A stretch of DNA of 64,000 nt, taken from assembly GCA_963920575.1 (NCBI GenBank), contig OY986967.1, positions 23,329,648 to 23,393,647 on the forward strand, in the 5' to 3' direction. Of the stretch, positions 1 to 10,314 are shown piece after piece; within the stretch, counting starts at the first letter, position 1; each line of letters starts with the position of its first letter. The DNA is from Narthecium ossifragum. Lineage: Eukaryota; Streptophyta; Magnoliopsida; Dioscoreales; Nartheciaceae. The notes beneath the pieces were generated by a model. It did no database searches. It saw only the letters and a list, made by a program, of their open reading frames with translations, and was not told the DNA's origin. Made by a program: the position numbers and the translations under genes.

Positions 1-87
1 ATTCCGACGGCATCTCTCCTGCTTAGTTCTTTGCCATATTTTTGGGAAAGTCTGGTAGTCTCGCTCAGCAACCCAGCGCTTGACGGA
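1..87 (+). pseudogene. Copia-type gag fragment (3' part of a truncated copy)
   Basis: The first frame of the window reads LLLSSLPYFWESLVVSLSNP, which resembles the 'LLSSLP..W..LVV.LSN' block of plant Ty1/Copia gag polyproteins. The frame runs on for a few codons and stops near 150 without the zinc knuckle that should follow. It is therefore a scrap of a retroelement cut by the window edge, perhaps inside an intron of the gene ending at 826. The identification rests on one short block recalled from the family. Confidence 0.4.
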
Positions 88-686
88 ACAGCTCATCGCC
101 GTTCAACACCAGAGTTTTTTTCACTAACAAACTGGTCAGACAACTGAAATCCTTAACTGAGGTGGAAAAAAAATCCTATTTGTAACAGAAAACTTGGACT
201 TTCTTCTTTAAACATCATGAGTGTTGAGGATGCTTAATTATTGGTTATTGTGCTGGATCTAGTGAAATTAGAAAGTGGGCAACCATGATGTTTAAAGAAC
301 CAATAATTGGTAGGAGAGTATATTTTCTAGATATTTTTGCATCATTAGTTGTGTAGTTTATCTGGTTCAGATTTTCATTCCATTTTTATGAGCAATTCCA
401 AATTGGTAGGTTGTCCTGAATGTTGTGTATATGAAAAGAAATGAACATTTACGATCTTTTGATGCCTAGTCTTGGATGGTTTCTGTGCTCAATTGATTGA
501 AGTAATGGAACCTGAAGTTTGCTCTCATGCAAGACGAGTCTTGTACCTTGTTTGCGTAAATACATACACCATTGCAAAAATACTTATTTTTGGTTTTCAA
601 TAGACAAAGTGTGACACTATGACCTATCTTTTTTGCCTTGATATGAAGTTCATGGATTTTTTTCGCTGACATTTGAATTTAAACAG
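88..686. other. No gene recognised; AT-rich, probably intronic
   Basis: No conserved coding segment is seen on either strand. The sequence is AT-rich and ends in a plausible splice acceptor (tttaaacag at 678-686), which fits an intron preceding the terminal exon at 687. Confidence 0.35.
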
Positions 687-826
687 AATATTGTGATCGC
701 TATGCAAAACGAGATAGCATTTCTGATCCTGATCCACCTGCGGATGGTAGTAGCGATGAAGACTTCAGTGCCACTGATAGTGAGTGTTCAGTAGATGATG
801 AGATTGCTGGAGTTGCAGACCCATAG
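687..826 (+). CDS. Putative terminal exon of an unidentified gene with an acidic C-terminus
   Basis: Directly after an AG acceptor at 685-686 an open frame of 2 nt plus 45 codons and a TAG runs to 826. It encodes a tail starting YCDRYAKRDSISDPDPPADG, followed by Asp-, Glu- and Ser-rich residues and ending VADP. The acidic/serine composition is typical of disordered C-termini and possible CK2 targets. I do not recognise the family. The exons upstream would lie in or beyond 1-686. The call depends on a predicted acceptor and a compositional signal only, so it could be a chance open frame. Confidence 0.35.
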
Positions 827-2794
827 ATTAGTGTCATAGTTCACATTTATTACTGGTCCTTTGTACTATGTAGACTATGCTGACATACTGTTTTCGAAGA
901 TCTGAAGGGGAAGGTAGCTCAAAGCTTATGTACTTCAATTTGGAAAAAATGTAATAGCGGAATCTTTTAAGTTATCTGGCCTTACTTGTGGTGAATCTGG
1001 AGATTTACCATTTAGTGTTCAATATCATTTAAAAAGGTGGTGGCATTTAGGAGCCCTAAGCCAGGGTTAAAGTTCAATTGTTGTAAAGAGATAATCCTTA
1101 TGAATTTTATATTTGCAGCATTGTCATCCTACTGGGTGATCAGGTCATTTTTTTTTTGTGGCGATTGGCTTCTTAAGATCACAATTGTGGAGAATTTTTG
1201 TCCCGAAAATGTTTCCCAAACTTTGTTCTCATTGATGGCTACTGTCCTGCTGTTCAACTACAAGTATCTGCACTCAAATTTGTTGTACTCTCTCTGTTGT
1301 TGTGATAGCTATGTGCTACGTACAATTTCATAGCATATCATGGACTAATAATATCTTAATGGTATTAAATCAATATCTTACTTAAAGTAATCTCTATTAT
1401 ATATTATTCCTTTGCCAGTTTACCTAGGGACAGGCAGTTAATATAGTGGAATATTTAATCCCAAATATATGTACTCAAACCAATGCAGATCCACAGGTAC
1501 TCTTTTTCATTGGCAGAAGCTACTTCCAATGAATAAGAACACGGCCCAGTATCATTGCCATTTAAAAAATTTTACCCTCTCCAATCTAGTTGAAAACAAT
1601 TTAAAAGCTCGCTGATGGTTTCTGCTAATGTTGTGCAAAAGCGTGTGCTGGCTTTTAGCTTTGGATTAACCTTTGTCTTCTTCAGCTTATCAGGAAGCCT
1701 ATTTTGGTGCTCTTGTGGGCAAGTTATCTGACAACAATATGAAAGGGTTCAATGTTCAAATCCTAACATTGGCCATATACATGTTGGCTTTATATTGGAC
1801 AGTCAAAGAATAATAATCTCCTTGTATGTTGTATTGAACCAGCTCTCTGTTCTTATTCAGGTTAGAGAGAGAGAGAGAGAAGGCGGGGGGAGGGGGGAGG
1901 GGGGTTGAGGGGTTGAAGGTCCAAACCCATGCCTCAAAGATGAGCTGGAAACTTGCTTAATGACATCTGACTGAAATGAAGGAGAGTTGTTTGTCCTTCA
2001 CAAATAATTATTGCTACCATAAAACGATCCACTCATCCACCGCTCATATGAAAACGATATCTTTAAATTTAATCAAATACGGAGGTCATAAGTTTAAAAT
2101 AGATCTGGCCAGTTGCTCAACTACTTTAAAAATAGCTCGAGAGCCGCCTCTCACTTCAGTGACAGTTTCTTCCCGTGGCATTCAAATTTTCAAATCTTTT
2201 GCATGAAAATGTATTATACTTAGGGCTTATTTTATATGGGAATATATTTCAAGAATAATCTTTAATCCGAATTAAGAGGAGAATATTTCTGAAAGATTTT
2301 CAAATCCATTACTTATTCCACTCTTTAATTTCAAACAGTATTTTTCTTATTTCAAGTAATTATTATAAAGTTATTCCCATTCTCTATCTTATTTTTCTCC
2401 TTATTCCAAATAATTATTATAATTTTATTTTTAAAATATAAAATAAAATCTCTTAACTCAGAATAAAATTAATCCCGTACCAAACAAGACTTTAGTCTTA
2501 TACTCTGCTGGCTTTCCTGAACCCGCAGCAAACAGCACACAGCAAACAATGATGTGTTTTTGGTGCTGATAGTGTAGAAGTGTTCATTGAGATATTTGTG
2601 GTTTTATAATCGTTTTTTTAATTATGAATGAATATTCGATTTTCGGTTCGTTTTTTTATTTAAAAATCAAAATTTATTCGGTTCAAAATAAAAAAAAACC
2701 GAACCAAATAAAATTATTTTAAAGAAACGAACTGGACTTTTTCGCTCCGAAATTTAAGAATCCGAACCGAAATTATTTAAGATATATCGGCCGG
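827..2794. other. Intergenic, no gene recognised
   Basis: AT-rich sequence with no supported coding region. It contains a (GA)n run at about 1864-1881 followed by a G-rich purine tract to about 1908. At about 2625-2790 there is an AT-rich stretch with inverted ttcggttcg / aaccgaacc words, a repeat type seen again near 8045-8185. Confidence 0.6.
1864..1908. repeat. (GA)n microsatellite and purine tract
   Basis: A run of GA dinucleotides passes into blocks of five to six G separated by A, an almost uninterrupted purine strand. Confidence 0.85.
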
Positions 2795-3417
2795 AGGGCT
2801 ACGCTGACAGCCCCGCCCACTACCTGGTGCTTGGTGGCTCTCGGCGACGCCTCCAAGCTAGCCCGGCTTCTCGCCACCCTCCCCCGCCTCCCTAACCCCT
2901 CCTCCCACAATCACCTCGCCCTCTCCGAGTCCGCCCGCCAAGACCGCATTGCCACCGACGTCTCCTCCGTCCCCGATCGCCGGAACGTCCCTGGAAACAC
3001 CACCGCGCTCCACCTCGCCGTCCGCTTGGATCTCTACAACATCACGTCGGCCCTTCTCGCAGCGGGAGCCGACCCGTCTCTGCAGAATGCCGCAGGGTGG
3101 ACGCCACTCCAGGAGGCGCTCTCCCTCCGCCAGAACGGATCGCCGCCCTTCTCGTCCGCCACCACCACCTCTCCGCCCTCCGCAAGCTCCGCCTCCGGCT
3201 GCCCCCGCTCCTCGCCGCCCTCCGCCGCCTACCCGACCTACAACTCCACCTCTCCCTCCGCCTGGTCTCGCCGCTCCTCCCTAAACCACTGTCCCCCTCC
3301 CACTCCCTCCTCCTCCACAAGCACTCCACCAACCTCCGCGCCGACAGCTCTCTCCTAAACCCTCTCCATGGCCTCCGCAACTGCTGCGGCGATCCACACC
3401 AATGGCCATGGAGCTAA
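2795..3417 (+). pseudogene. ANKRD13-type ankyrin repeat protein, frameshifted and truncated
   Basis: The first part (about 2831-3117) reads as the N-terminus of plant ankyrin repeat domain 13C-like proteins. It has an LLATLPRLPNP segment, a 'VPDRRNVPGNTT' linker, and one clear ankyrin unit with ALHLAVRLDLYNITSALLAA and GADPSLQNAAGWTPLQEAL. The homology then continues in another forward frame from about 3118 (IAALLVRHHHLSALRKLRLR, then NLRADSSL near 3340), so there is a frameshift. The downstream GPCR-chaperone domain of the family is missing: the copy stops at 3417, where a TGTTTGG-type transposon begins. GC content is far above that of its surroundings. It is a degraded partial copy, not a functional gene. 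Confidence 0.8.
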
Positions 3418-3418
3418 C

Positions 3419-4737
3419 GCCCCTGTTTGGTTATCCCTTAACCCCCCCATTTATCCCCAAACAAGAATGGGGTTAGGTAATGAGGTTAACCGGGGATAAA
3501 TTTATCCTGGGTTAAGCACCATGACCTAAATGACTATACTACCCTCAAATGATATTGTTCTAATATGGGCCTGTTTGGTTGCTGAGAAGTGAGCTGAAGT
3601 GGAGTGATTTTTTGGAGAGTGAATTCACTTGAGTGATTTTCTGGGGAGTGACTTTCTGGGATTTTCTAAGTTTTGGTGTTTGGTTGGTGCTTGAAGTGGA
3701 GATATGGTTAAATTATTAAATTAATGTGGACCAATCACGAGGTGATACGTGGCATGTGAGACACATTTATATTAATATTTTATCACAGTACGATATTAGT
3801 AATATTAAAATAATATTATTTTGGATGACGTGGCCCAATCACGAGGTGACACGTGGCATGTGTGATCCACTTATATTAATATTTTATTACAGTATGATAT
3901 TATTAATATTAAAATAATACTATTTTAGATGACGTGGATCAATCACGACGTGACATGTGGCACGTGGGACCCACTTATATTAATATTTTTATTACAGTAT
4001 GATATTAGTAATATTAAAATAATACTATCTTGGATGACATGGACCAATCACGATGTGACACGTGGCACGTGGGACCCACTTATAATAATATTTTATTACA
4101 GTATGATATTATTATTATTAAAATAATGCCATTTTGGATGACGTGAATCAATCACGACGTGACACATGGCATGTGGGACCCACTTATAATAATATTTTAT
4201 TACAGTATGATATTATTAATATTAAAATAATACTATTTTGGATGACATGGACCAATCATGAGGTGACACGTGACACATGAACCCACTTATAATAATATTT
4301 TATTACAGTATGATATTATTAATATTAAAATAATACTATTTTGGATGACATGGACCAATCACCAGTTGACACGTGGCACATGGACCCACTTATAATAATA
4401 TTTTATTACAGTATGATCTTATTAATATTAAAATAATACTATTTTAGATGACATGGACCAATCACGAGGTGACATGTGGCACATGGACCCACTTATATTA
4501 ATATTTTATTACAGTATGATTTGATTAATATTATTTGCCACTTCTCGGCGTGCCATTATATATAAGGGCATTTTTGGTATTAGCTACAAATTCTACCCTT
4601 AACCCCCCTTATCCCCACTACTTAACCCCCCTTATCCCCAAACACCAAAATGGGAATAAATTTATCCCCACTTTTCTAACCCCAAAATTCCTTAACCCCC
4701 CTTAACCCGGGTTATCTTAACCCCACACCAAACATGG
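3419..4737. mobile_element. Non-autonomous DNA transposon (TGTTTGG-type MITE) with nested repeat array
   Basis: The left end (gcccctgtttggttatccct, followed by C-runs and ttaaccccc words) is matched in inverted orientation by the right end (taaccccacaccaaacatgg). Both subterminal regions are built from ccccttaacc/ttatccccaa words. A second, internal pair (gggcctgtttggttgctgag at about 3568 and gccacttctcggcgtgcca at about 4533) suggests a further element nested inside. No coding capacity and no clean target duplication were found, so the superfamily (hAT or Harbinger) is open. Confidence 0.55.
3720..4530. repeat. Eight-copy tandem array, unit about 104 bp, rich in ACGTGGC/CACGTG words
   Basis: The core word (ggaccaatcacgaggtgaca) recurs near 3728, 3831, 3935, 4041, 4145, 4248, 4350 and 4454, a period of 102-106 bp. 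Each unit also carries one or two acacgtggc/cacgtggg words (G-box/ABRE-like) and an AT-rich half (ttatattaatattttattac). Copies differ by scattered substitutions, so the array is not newly formed. Confidence 0.9.
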
Positions 4738-4778
4738 GCTTTGAGTCTGGGAGCATCGGGTGGATAAGGCCATAAAAG

Positions 4779-5354
4779 TAGCGATGGCAACGGGGCGGGG
4801 TGAGGCGGGGTCCCCCGACCCGCGACCCGCGACCCGCAACCCGCAACCCAACCTAAAACTCCATCCCGTCCCGCTCCAATAGTTACTACACCCCGATCCT
4901 GATCCCGCCCCGTACACCCCCATCCCGCCCCATCCAATTTTTTTTAACACATTGAATATATTATATCTAATAATACATTAAAGATTTATCATTTTAAAAA
5001 ACAATCCAAATAAAACTTTTCTTTATAAAATAATACAAACATAAATTGTATCAATAATAACTCAAAAATATTGTCAATACATGATTAAGTTAATACTTTT
5101 TAGGAAAATGAATTATAATGGGGTAATATATCACTATATTAATTATTATAAATATCCAATCGAGGCAGGGCGGGGGTGTCCTACCCTGACCCCGCCCCGA
5201 CCCCGCCCCGACCCCGCCCCGATCCCGATTGGGGTTTTACACACTTCCCCCAACCCCGATTCCGATCCCGTTTAGGGGCCCCCGACCCCGCCCCATTAGG
5301 GACGGGGCGGGGCGGGGCGGGACCCCGTCAGGACGGGGCAAATTGCCATCCCTA
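4779..5354. mobile_element. hAT-type MITE, 576 bp, with perfect 8-bp target duplication
   Basis: The element starts tagcgatggcaacggggcgg and ends with the inverted counterpart gcaaattgccatcccta. It is flanked on both sides by cataaaag (4771-4778 and 5355-5362), an exact 8-bp target duplication as made by hAT transposases. Subterminal regions are runs of CGGGGC and GACCCC; the middle is AT-rich. There is no coding capacity. It belongs to the common plant 'GGGATGGCAA' MITE type. Confidence 0.9.
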
Positions 5355-5806
5355 CATAAAAGGGATTGAAGGGCATCATGTGACGAGGGGTGGGTGAGAA
5401 CGGTATGGAATCAGGTTTCTAAACACTCCGATCAACTTAGCATAATGGATCCGACCATGTGATCAAAACAAACCGTATGATTGGATGAACTTAATAGTTG
5501 GATACATGGGTTAGACTGGTAAGGGCATATTTGGATGATAGGAATGGGAACGGATTGGGAGAATGGGTGGATTCCGCATTCCCGTTTGGATGTTTGGCTT
5601 TTAAATTAAATGGAATCCGATATGTCGGATTCCACCTTTTCTGAATCGCGCCGTTCGCTCGATTACGCCGTTCCTAAGTTCATTTGGAATCCGCTACTGC
5701 CTTTTCATCGGGATCTCCTCATCCCATTTTCCCTAAACCCCGAGCATTCCTCTATGGAGGACTATGTTGGGGTGATGCGGAGGAGAGTTCCAGCCTTGAA
5801 AAGATC

Positions 5807-6145
5807 ATGATGAGGTCGCCGAAGGCGTCGTCGGTGGTGGCGGCGACGTCCGGGCCGGGGGCGCGGCGATCCAGCCGTGGGTGGTGGTGATGGCGGGGGG
5901 GGGGGGGGGGGCTCGTGTATGGAGGAGGTGGGGAAGCACTCGATCATGCGTCGCACGAGGCTGCCGTCTCGTGATATGAGAGTGTTGGATCCGATGTTGT
6001 CGTACCCATCGACGATTCTGGGGAGGGAGAGGGCGATTGTGATCAATCTGGAGCATATCAAGGCGATCACCGCCACGGAGGTGCTGGTGCCCAACTCAAA
6101 GGATCCCCTTGTTGCACCCTTCGTCCGAGTTCTCCAAGCGATGGC
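5807..6145 (+). pseudogene. MRS2/MGT CorA-type magnesium transporter, captured 5' fragment
   Basis: The frame from about 5907 reads EEVGKHSIMRRT, then RDMRVLDPMLSYPSTILGRE and RAIVINLEHIKAI, the highly conserved N-terminal block of plant MRS2 proteins, which form homopentameric Mg2+ channels. Upstream a different frame (ATG 5807 or 5810) carries a G/A/S-rich stretch that could be the original N-terminus. The two are separated by an 18-base G run at about 5894-5911, a likely source of the frameshift. Homology ends near 6145, before the coiled coil, the two C-terminal membrane helices and the GMN pore motif. It is therefore a non-functional fragment, probably carried by a transposon. Confidence 0.85.
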
Positions 6146-6713
6146 ATCATTTGTTATGTGCGAGGGTTGGAATGGAGGATGGGGTGTCAAGAATATTGCA
6201 TTTTAGAATTAATTTTGGTAGATTTTATGTAGATAATGCTTTTTTAACTAACTGGAATCGATTTTGACAGAGGTTGTCATGCTATCAAAAGCTTTGAAAG
6301 TTTGTGGATGGGAAATATGCTTTGGTTGATCATGGATTCGAAACAATTGGAGCATTTGATGCACAAGTTTGCAAATAAATTTGTATTCTAGTCTCTCATT
6401 AGAATTTGATTTGAAGTTTAAGTGCTACATTCCAAGAGAAATGCCCTTTGTTGTTCTGAGATTGCATGCTACTTTTTTTTAGTTTACTACTTTGTAAGAC
6501 GATCTTCTATAATTTATAATATTTATATCATTTTTTTGAATTTTTTGAATTTGTAATAATTTTGTTGAGTTATAAGGACTAATGATCAACCCATGAGACA
6601 TGTATAAGTTGAAAACTATTTATGTCTCGCGGGTATTGTTATTATTATAAAAAAAACAAGTCTTCATTTGAATAAAATCAAAATCTTTATTATTAACATG
6701 CTATTAACATTTA

Positions 6714-7753
6714 GGGGTAATTAGCTTTTAATATCCTCTATTTTCCAGTATTTACAATCTGGTACCCTCTAATTAGAAAATGTAATTTTAGTACCATGTA
6801 TTTACAAAACCGGGACAGATCTTAGACGCCGTAAACTTCCCCTTACAGAAAACCACTCACGTGCCCGATGTTTACACGTGGCAGCACGTGATGAGGAGAG
6901 AGGAAAAGAGCAGAGAGAGAAAACCAAAGAGAAGAGAGAGACAGAGGTGGCGTCGCCAGCCGTTCACCATCTCTTAGGCGAGATGTGGGCAGGCGGCGAC
7001 GGAGTCCGGTTTCAAGCCATTGAGTTGGTTGAGGCCGGAGGGATGTTTCCGGCGAATGAGTTGGAGGAGAGGTCGAGGAGGCGGAGGGATGGGAGGGAGG
7101 AGAGGAGGGAAGAGGGGATGCCGCCAGAGAGGGAGTTGGAGGCGTTGAGCTTAAAGGGGGTGGGAGGAAGGGAGGAGACGAGGACTGGGGTGGGGTTGAG
7201 GGGGGCGAGGCCGTGGTCGAGGGCTCTCCAAGGTCGAGCTTGGGGCTTTGGCGGGAACCGATGACGTCGTGGTTGAGGACGCGAGCTTCGCCGTGGGGGA
7301 GATCGCGAGCTTCGTCGGGCGCCGAGGACGCGACCTTCGCCAGGTGCCGAGGTTGGTGAGGACCTTGAGATCGCGAGCTTCGCCGGGCGCCGAGGTTGGC
7401 GAGGACCTCAGGATCGCGACCCCTTCGCCGGGCGTCGAGGACGCGAGCTTCTCCAAGCTTCGCCGAAGACGCCGAGGACGCGAGCTTCCTCTCCTCTATC
7501 TCCCCCCCTCTCGTTCCTCTCTTCTCTCTCCTCTTTCTCCCTCTCTCTCCTCTCAATACCGCTTCTAAGTATGAAAACCGCTCATGTGCCACGCACGTGA
7601 GCGGTTTTGGGTGACTGAGATTAACGCCGTCTAACGGGAGGGTACTAAATCAACCGTCTTTGTAACTTGAGGGTACTAAAATTACATTTTCTAATTGGAG
7701 GGTACCAGATTGTAAATCCTGGAAAATAGAGGGTATTAAAAGCTAATTACCCC
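6714..7753. mobile_element. MULE-type non-autonomous element, 1,040 bp, with 9-bp target duplication
   Basis: The ends ggggtaattagcttttaata and its inverted copy (tattaaaagctaattacccc) begin inverted repeats of well over 80 bp, including matching ggtaccctctaattagaaaa words. Flanks are taacattta (6705-6713) and taaaattta (7754-7762), matching at 8 of 9 positions, as expected for Mutator-like elements. The interior is GC-rich with short direct repeats (gcgagcttcgccgggcgccg and variants), giving long open frames on both strands with no recognisable domain. CACGTG words sit just inside both ends. Confidence 0.8.
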
Positions 7754-7995
7754 TAAAATTTACTCGATTCCAATTTAGAGATTTATGAACCAAACATTAG
7801 GATCCACATAATCAGCAGATTCTGCCCATTCATATCAGATAAACCAAACGCCAGAATCAATAGATTCAACAGATTCAGCTCATTCCATACAAATCAGCCA
7901 AACAATAGAACCAAAATCCAAAAAATCACCAGATTCAACTCATTTCTCATTCAACTCATTTCTCATTCAGCTCATTCGTCAGATACTAGGTTGCC

Positions 7996-8430
7996 AAACG
8001 CATAAGTCACGAAAAGTTTGGTTTTTAGGTTTTACATGAAATTTTAAATTGAAAACTGAACCCAACCGAATCGAAAACCGAACTATTTATTTATGTAAAA
8101 ACAGAGCCGAACCGTGTGAACCGACGAACCGAACCGATTGGACCGAAATAATTTGGTTCAGTTCGGTTTTTCGGTTTCAGTTCTTCTCACCCTTACTTTT
8201 AGCAGTTAACTGGACCATTTTTTTTTTTTTTTAATGAGTTGGACCCTAAGACTTTATTTAGAGAGCTACTTCATTGAAAACCCACATGCCCATCCTCTGT
8301 ACCTAGTTAAAAGAAGCATCATAGGCCTAGGCATTCCTTCGGTGGTCTCATAGGACGTTCGCAGTTGAGGGGGTGGGCCAGCTAGGTGTTTTTTTTTTTT
8401 GGATTAATTTGGTCTTTTTATCCCGACTTA
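7996..8430. other. Gene-free, AACCGAA-type inverted repeat
   Basis: Between about 8045 and 8185 the sequence is built from cgaaccgaac and its inverted form ggttcggtttttcgg, the same repeat type as at 2625-2790. A T-tract lies at about 8217-8232 and another near 8390. Nothing else is recognised. Confidence 0.55.
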
Positions 8431-8545
8431 GGGGTGTGCAACACGAGAACTTATCAGGAGATCACCCATCCTACTATTACTCTTGGTCAAACACGATTAA
8501 CTTCGAAGTTATGAAAGGATCTCGTTCCACCGCCGAGTGTAGAGA
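8431..8545 (-). pseudogene. 5S rRNA-derived sequence (degenerate; perhaps part of a Cassandra-type LTR)
   Basis: Read on the minus strand from 8510, the sequence follows the 3' two-thirds of plant 5S rRNA: aacttcgaagttaatcgtgt, then gtaggatgggtgatctcctg, then ttctcgtgttgcacacc. This covers the internal control region (A box to C box). A weaker match to the 5' third extends to about 8545. Divergence is too high for a functional 5S gene and it is not in a tandem array. Cassandra TRIM retrotransposons carry 5S sequence in their LTRs, and 5S-derived SINEs also exist. I did not find paired LTRs here, so the carrier is unproven. Confidence 0.75.
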
Positions 8546-10314
8546 GGAGTGGTGGTGGCTGTGGAGAGAGTGGTGGTGGTTGTGGTGTATGGTTAGGTTG
8601 AAGAAAGGGTGGTTTGGATAATACTAGTTTTGTATATATGGTGTAATTAGTAGAAGGGTTTAATGCCTTCGATACTTTAGATGTGTGTACTTAGTAAAAG
8701 GCGTGGTGTATATAATATTTCCCATGCATAAAATGCATATGAAGTAAATCTTTAGGATCTCCAATACTTATTCTAAAGGTATTTTAGTCATTCTCGTCTC
8801 TTAAATTAATAGAGATGGACGAGAAGGCTATTTGTGATCTCCCTCATTAGTTTTAAAAGACTAAATGATACTATAAGAAATCTACAAACTAATGTGAAAT
8901 ATAATAAGTTTTGATGAACTAATATGATATTAACCATTGTCACTCTCAATTCATCGTAGTTTAAACGTGTCATTCTCCTAATCCTTTCATTTTATGTACA
9001 CCCCGCCATTCTCAAAAGATAAAAACGTGTGAAACAGAGACTATCTTAATGACAAATGTGAAATCACAGCCTCCAAACGTATGAAACAGTGACAATTTTA
9101 ATGACAAATGTGAAAAATTACAGCCTCCAAACCTGTGAAACAGTGATTATCTTAATGACAAATGTGAAATCACATCCTCCAATAATCACAATGTGAAATA
9201 GTGACTATCTTAATGATAAATGTGAAATCACAACCTCCAATAATCATAATGTGAAAGCACAACATCCCCCCCATAAAAAAAACAAAAACAAAAAACAAAA
9301 AAAACATTCTCATGAGCTAAGAAATCCTTTGGAAAATAACCTTTCATCAGATTGGATTGTGAAGACCCTCAAACAAACATACCCTAGACAGTGATATCTG
9401 TCCCTAAATCCAAATCTCATTGATTCTCTTTACTCCCACCCTAATCTTAAAACCATTTTTTAGGGGACCACCTTGACCTTGGTAGTGGGGAAGCCCACCC
9501 AAAGCCCAAAACCCAGCACCCAGGCTCTGTTTGTCCTTTTTAATGTCCACAATGCTAGCAACTCCTTTCCATCTCCCCCCACCCCCAATGAAAAGTTACC
9601 AAAAAATACAAACAACTATTGTGAGGAGCCCCTCCTGTGACCCCTCCTCATTAGGTTTTGCCTTCTTTATACCTATAATTACGTTAAGCAAACAACAAAC
9701 CCGGAGTATCCACCACCCGCATCAAACCCAAGAGCTCACACCGCCCTTCTCTAATGGCGGATTCCACAGCCAAGAGGTAGGCCACCTGATGAACTCCTTG
9801 AAATAGATGATACTGGTTTTTTCTTAGAACTTCAGAGAGGGAGCAAGGTGTGTTTGGGTCTAGATTTCGTCTAAAAGCTAGGATTTTTCGGTTTTTCTTT
9901 TATGTTTGAAAAGTTGGCTCCTTTTTTTTTCTAGGAAAAGTGCGAGATTCAATTTGAAATAAGGCGATTTTGGTTCTTTTGTGCTGAAGTGGGATTACCA
10001 CCAAGGAGAAAATTGAATTTTTTTAGCTTACCATCTTCTCAAATGATTTGGGTTTGGCCTTGGGCTTAGAAAAGTGAGGAAGGATTCATCTCAAGCGAAG
10101 CAAAGGCTTCAATCTTTTGGCCTGAACTTGGTTTAGAGCAAGGAAAAGATTGGATTTTTAGATTCCTATCTCTGCATAGTTTGAAGTGGGGGATGAAACC
10201 AACCAAAGTTTGAATTTTTGGCCTGAATTTGGACATCCACCAGGGAAAGATTGCATTTTTAGCCTGTCCATCTCCCCAGATGAGTTGGGTGTGGTCCAGA
10301 GACCTGGGAAGGTG
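8546..10314. other. Upstream region of the ATL gene; repeats, no coding region
   Basis: Contains the 58-bp tandem repeat at 9010-9255. Nearer the ATL gene there is an imperfect tandem duplication at about 10110-10290, in which ttttggcctgaatttgg and gaaaagattggatttttag recur with a spacing of roughly 95 bp. The latter region is probably the 5' UTR. Nothing else is recognised. Confidence 0.5.
9010..9255. repeat. Tandem repeat, about four copies of a 58-60 bp unit
   Basis: The word gtgaaacagtgactatctta, followed by atgacaaatgtgaaatcaca and cctccaa, recurs four times with substitutions and small indels. A fifth, partial copy ends near 9255. Confidence 0.85.

Larger units (their letters stand above)
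5527..7995. mobile_element. Probable non-autonomous transposon carrying an MRS2 fragment
   Basis: The stretch opens with gggcatatttggatgatagg and closes with an inverted, looser counterpart (gatactaggttgccaaacgc), with ggaatgagc/gctcattc-type words near both ends. Inside lie a magnesium-transporter fragment and a later MULE-type insertion (6714-7753). No target duplication was found, so the boundaries are tentative. Confidence 0.35.

Noticed and set aside
1037..1333. A 98-residue open frame rich in hydrophobic residues
   Set aside because: AT-rich sequence, no family recognised, no promoter or splice context; probably chance.
5877..6206. A complete small gene encoding 109 residues with a Gly-rich start
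   Set aside because: The Gly-rich start comes from the G run; the rest is an MRS2 fragment lacking all membrane and pore segments.
6843..7592. A 249-residue open frame on the minus strand
   Set aside because: It lies within the MULE-type element and consists of short direct repeats (GEARVLD, SSAP-like words) that also leave the opposite strand open.
9000..9255. A CRISPR-like array (58-60 bp units)
   Set aside because: The whole unit repeats with no unique spacers, and this is plant nuclear DNA; it is an ordinary tandem repeat.
10186..10314. An upstream in-frame ATG adding 43 residues to the ATL protein
   Set aside because: The segment is part of an imperfect tandem duplication in the leader and does not resemble ATL N-termini; 10315 gives a family-like start.
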